From the NCBI RefSeq assembly GCF_900963305.1, contig NC_042515.1, positions 2,340,377-2,404,376 of the forward strand: a DNA stretch of 64,000 nucleotides, given 5' to 3'. The position numbers and the translations under genes are program-made. Below are positions 63,891 to 64,000 of this stretch, piece by piece. Numbering within the stretch: the stretch's first letter is position 1; the number at the start of each line of letters is the position of its first letter. Origin of the DNA: Echeneis naucrates. Lineage: Eukaryota > Chordata > Actinopteri > Carangiformes > Echeneidae. The notes beneath the pieces were generated by a model, which was given only the letters and a program-made list of their open reading frames with translations, was not told where the DNA came from and did no database searches.

Positions 63891-64000
63891 AACACTGGGG
63901 GGGAGGTCTGAGAGAACCAGGATCCTGACTGGATGAGATGAGGTCAGACTCCCACCGAGCAGACAGTGAGCCCCCTCCGGACGCCACCGCTACCATCGAT
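63891..64000 (-). other. Open frame at the right edge, possible terminal exon
   Basis: On the minus strand a frame stays open from the window edge to a TGA at about 63891-63893, about 36 codons, rich in Ser, Gly and Pro (ends LRPPPQC). A second frame is also open here for 18 codons, so this may be chance. No family is recognised. Confidence 0.15.

Overview
The window reads as nuclear DNA from a ray-finned (probably percomorph) fish. The evidence is compact multi-exon genes with GT-AG introns, a parathyroid-hormone-family gene of the teleost Pth4/PTH-L type, a teleost HAmo/V-SINE-like repeat, an L2-type LINE with the usual fish 3' tail, piggyBac and P-element-like DNA transposon remains, and many CA/GT microsatellites. 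No bacterial, organellar or viral genes and no CRISPR array were seen.

Layout. Left block, minus strand: cpne1 5' exons (21-1830, rest off the left edge), rbm12 (9058-11760, one coding exon) and nfs1 (19123-23421, 13 coding exons rebuilt here, 449 aa). This is the human 20q11 trio CPNE1-RBM12-NFS1 in the same order. Next, plus strand: a homolog of human C6orf89 (26199-29022, 7 coding exons, 332 aa). Tail-to-tail with it is dram2 (32073-34705, minus, 7 coding exons, 276 aa). Then a plus-strand THAP gene (36774-40034, 4 exons, 202 aa), whose 3' flank carries decayed P-element transposase sequence. Next are cept1 (44765-50307, minus, 9 coding exons, 426 aa) and a small PTH-family hormone gene, pth4 (54127-54898, minus, 113 aa). 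DRAM2 and CEPT1 are also neighbours on human 1p13. The last 8 kb (56-64 kb) has no exon I can support and looks like a long UTR or intergenic DNA.

How the genes relate. They are ordinary host genes and do not form an operon. Mitochondrial Fe-S cluster assembly (nfs1), RNA binding (rbm12), Ca-dependent membrane binding (cpne1), autophagy/lysosome (dram2), phospholipid synthesis (cept1) and an endocrine peptide (pth4) simply lie side by side.

Most interesting non-standard signals: (1) a THAP plus coiled-coil gene with intact exons sitting in a wrecked P-element, like a domesticated P repressor; (2) a 1.9-kb inverted repeat with a nested 210-bp palindrome in its first intron; (3) an array of about 13 RFX/X-box-like motifs in the rbm12 3' UTR; (4) four AGGTCA half-sites at exact DR3 spacing (vitamin D receptor geometry) just upstream of the hormone exon of pth4; (5) matching DR1 arrays at two distant places. 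All exon models were built by eye from splice signals, phase and remembered family sequences. No alignment or search was run.
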